Source: Propionibacteriaceae bacterium | Lineage (GTDB): Bacteria > Actinomycetota > Actinomycetes > Propionibacteriales > Propionibacteriaceae | Length of the DNA: 6,405 bases | Assembly (NCBI GenBank): GCA_003153855.1 | Contig: PMBM01000202.1 | Span: 3,901-10,305 of the forward strand | Reading direction: 5' to 3' | Part shown: positions 5,666 through 6,405 of the stretch, piece by piece | Position numbering within the stretch: the stretch's first letter is position 1 | How the letters are laid out: the number at the start of each line of letters is the position of its first letter | Position numbers and translations under genes: made by a program | The notes under the pieces: generated by a model | Seen by the model: the letters and a program-made list of their open reading frames with translations, nothing else | What the model was told of the DNA's origin: nothing | Databases searched by the model: none

Positions 5666-6405
5666 ATGCGAACACTGCTGGCGGACCGTCACGCGTACGT
5701 GGCCGGGCTGGTCACCGCGGTCGTCGGGTTCACGAGCGCGTTCGCGGTCGTGCTCACGGGTCTGAGGGCGATGGGCGCCACCCCTGTACAGGCGGCTTCG
5801 GGTCTCGCCGCACTCTGTCTCACGATGGGCATCGCGACGATCCTGCTCGCCGGGCGCTACCGGATCCCGATCACGATCGCATGGTCGACGCCAGGGGCGG
5901 CGCTGCTCGCGGCGAGCCCCACGCCCGCCGGGGGTTGGCCGACCGCGATCGGGGCGTTCGTCGTCACTGGCCTGCTCATCATCGCAACCGCCGCCGTCCC
6001 GGCTCTCGGCACGCTGATAGCGCGCATCCCCACGTCCGTCGCGCAGGCGATGCTCGCAGGCGTCATCGTGCCGCTCTGCCTGAAGCCGGTCCTGGCGACC
6101 GCCAGCTCGCCGGGCCTCATGTGGCCGATCCTGCTCGCCTGGGTGGTCGTCCTGCTTCTGGCGCCGCGCTGGGCGACCCCGGCGGCGATCGCCGCGGCGT
6201 TCGTCGTCACCCTGCTCCACCTCGATGGCGCTCCGCAGTTCTCGGTCGGGTTCACCCTTGTCGCGCCCCACTTCTCCTGGCAGGCCGTGGTCGGGATCGC
6301 GGTCCCCCTGTGGCTCGTGACCATGGCCTCGCAGAACGTGCCGGGGGTGGCCGTGCTGAAGACGTTCGGCTACGAGACGCCGTGGCGGCCGACGCTGCTC
6401 ACCAC
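5666..6405 (+). CDS. benE: Benzoate/H+ symporter BenE family, 3' end outside window
   Basis: The first 246 residues of a transporter whose family is usually about 390-400 residues; the reading frame is open to the window edge, so roughly the last 150 residues lie beyond it. Members are cytoplasmic-membrane proton symporters; those characterised import benzoate for aromatic catabolism (TC 2.A.46). Diagnostic blocks are IPITIAWSTPGAALLA (67-82), ARIPTSVAQAMLAGV (119-133) and PLWLVTMASQNVPGVAVL (214-231). About seven hydrophobic segments are present. The N-terminus AGLVTAVVGFTSAFAVVL (13-30) matches the first helix of the family, which with the purine-rich site upstream supports the ATG at 5666. 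It is transcribed away from the lipoprotein gene. No benzoate catabolic gene or regulator is in the window, so benzoate as the actual substrate is inferred from the family only, and the symbol denotes the family rather than proven function. Confidence 0.88.
   Translation, partial: MRTLLADRHAYVAGLVTAVVGFTSAFAVVLTGLRAMGATPVQAASGLAALCLTMGIATILLAGRYRIPITIAWSTPGAALLAASPTPAGGWPTAIGAFVVTGLLIIATAAVPALGTLIARIPTSVAQAMLAGVIVPLCLKPVLATASSPGLMWPILLAWVVVLLLAPRWATPAAIAAAFVVTLLHLDGAPQFSVGFTLVAPHFSWQAVVGIAVPLWLVTMASQNVPGVAVLKTFGYETPWRPTLLT

Noticed and set aside
5408..6271. A 287-residue minus-strand open frame opposite the benzoate transporter
   Set aside because: The product is a low-complexity Arg/Asp/Gly/Glu sequence, while the opposite strand encodes clear BenE signatures.

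Overview
The window looks like ordinary chromosomal DNA from a high-GC actinomycete. G+C is roughly 70 percent, codon third positions are strongly G/C, GTG starts occur, and the gene families are typical of Actinomycetota. A strong excess of GTAC/CGTACG is a further compositional mark. I lean weakly towards the Propionibacteriales (Nocardioidaceae-like), but the sequence alone does not fix a genus.

Layout, left to right. (1) 5-1564 (+): a multi-spanning permease of an ABC-2 type exporter, of the 'polyketide antibiotic exporter' kind, with its start at or just outside the left edge. (2) 1616-2833 (+): a complete FAD-dependent oxidoreductase of the flavin amine oxidase/phytoene desaturase-like superfamily. 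(3) 2925-4565 (+): a 546-residue envelope protein of unknown function. It looks like a two-helix membrane protein joined in frame to a lipoprotein-like secreted domain. (4) 4588-5397 (-): a 269-residue predicted lipoprotein, convergent with gene 3 and only 22 bp from it. Its mature part appears to be about six degenerate repeats of roughly 40 residues. (5) 5398-5665: a 268-bp divergent intergenic region with a few short inverted repeats. (6) 5666-6405 (+): the first 246 residues of a BenE-type benzoate/H+ symporter, cut by the right edge.

The genes do not form an obvious pathway. Genes 1-3 run in the same direction with gaps of 51 and 91 bp, so 1 and 2 could be co-transcribed. Gene 3 has its own strong ribosome binding site and a possible promoter. 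Four of the five proteins are membrane or envelope proteins. I see no mobile element, CRISPR array, rRNA, tRNA or phage gene, and no convincing new defence or biosynthetic system. The points most worth a second look are the fused architecture of gene 3, the repeat architecture of gene 4, a possible leaderless promoter for gene 4, and the GTAC excess.
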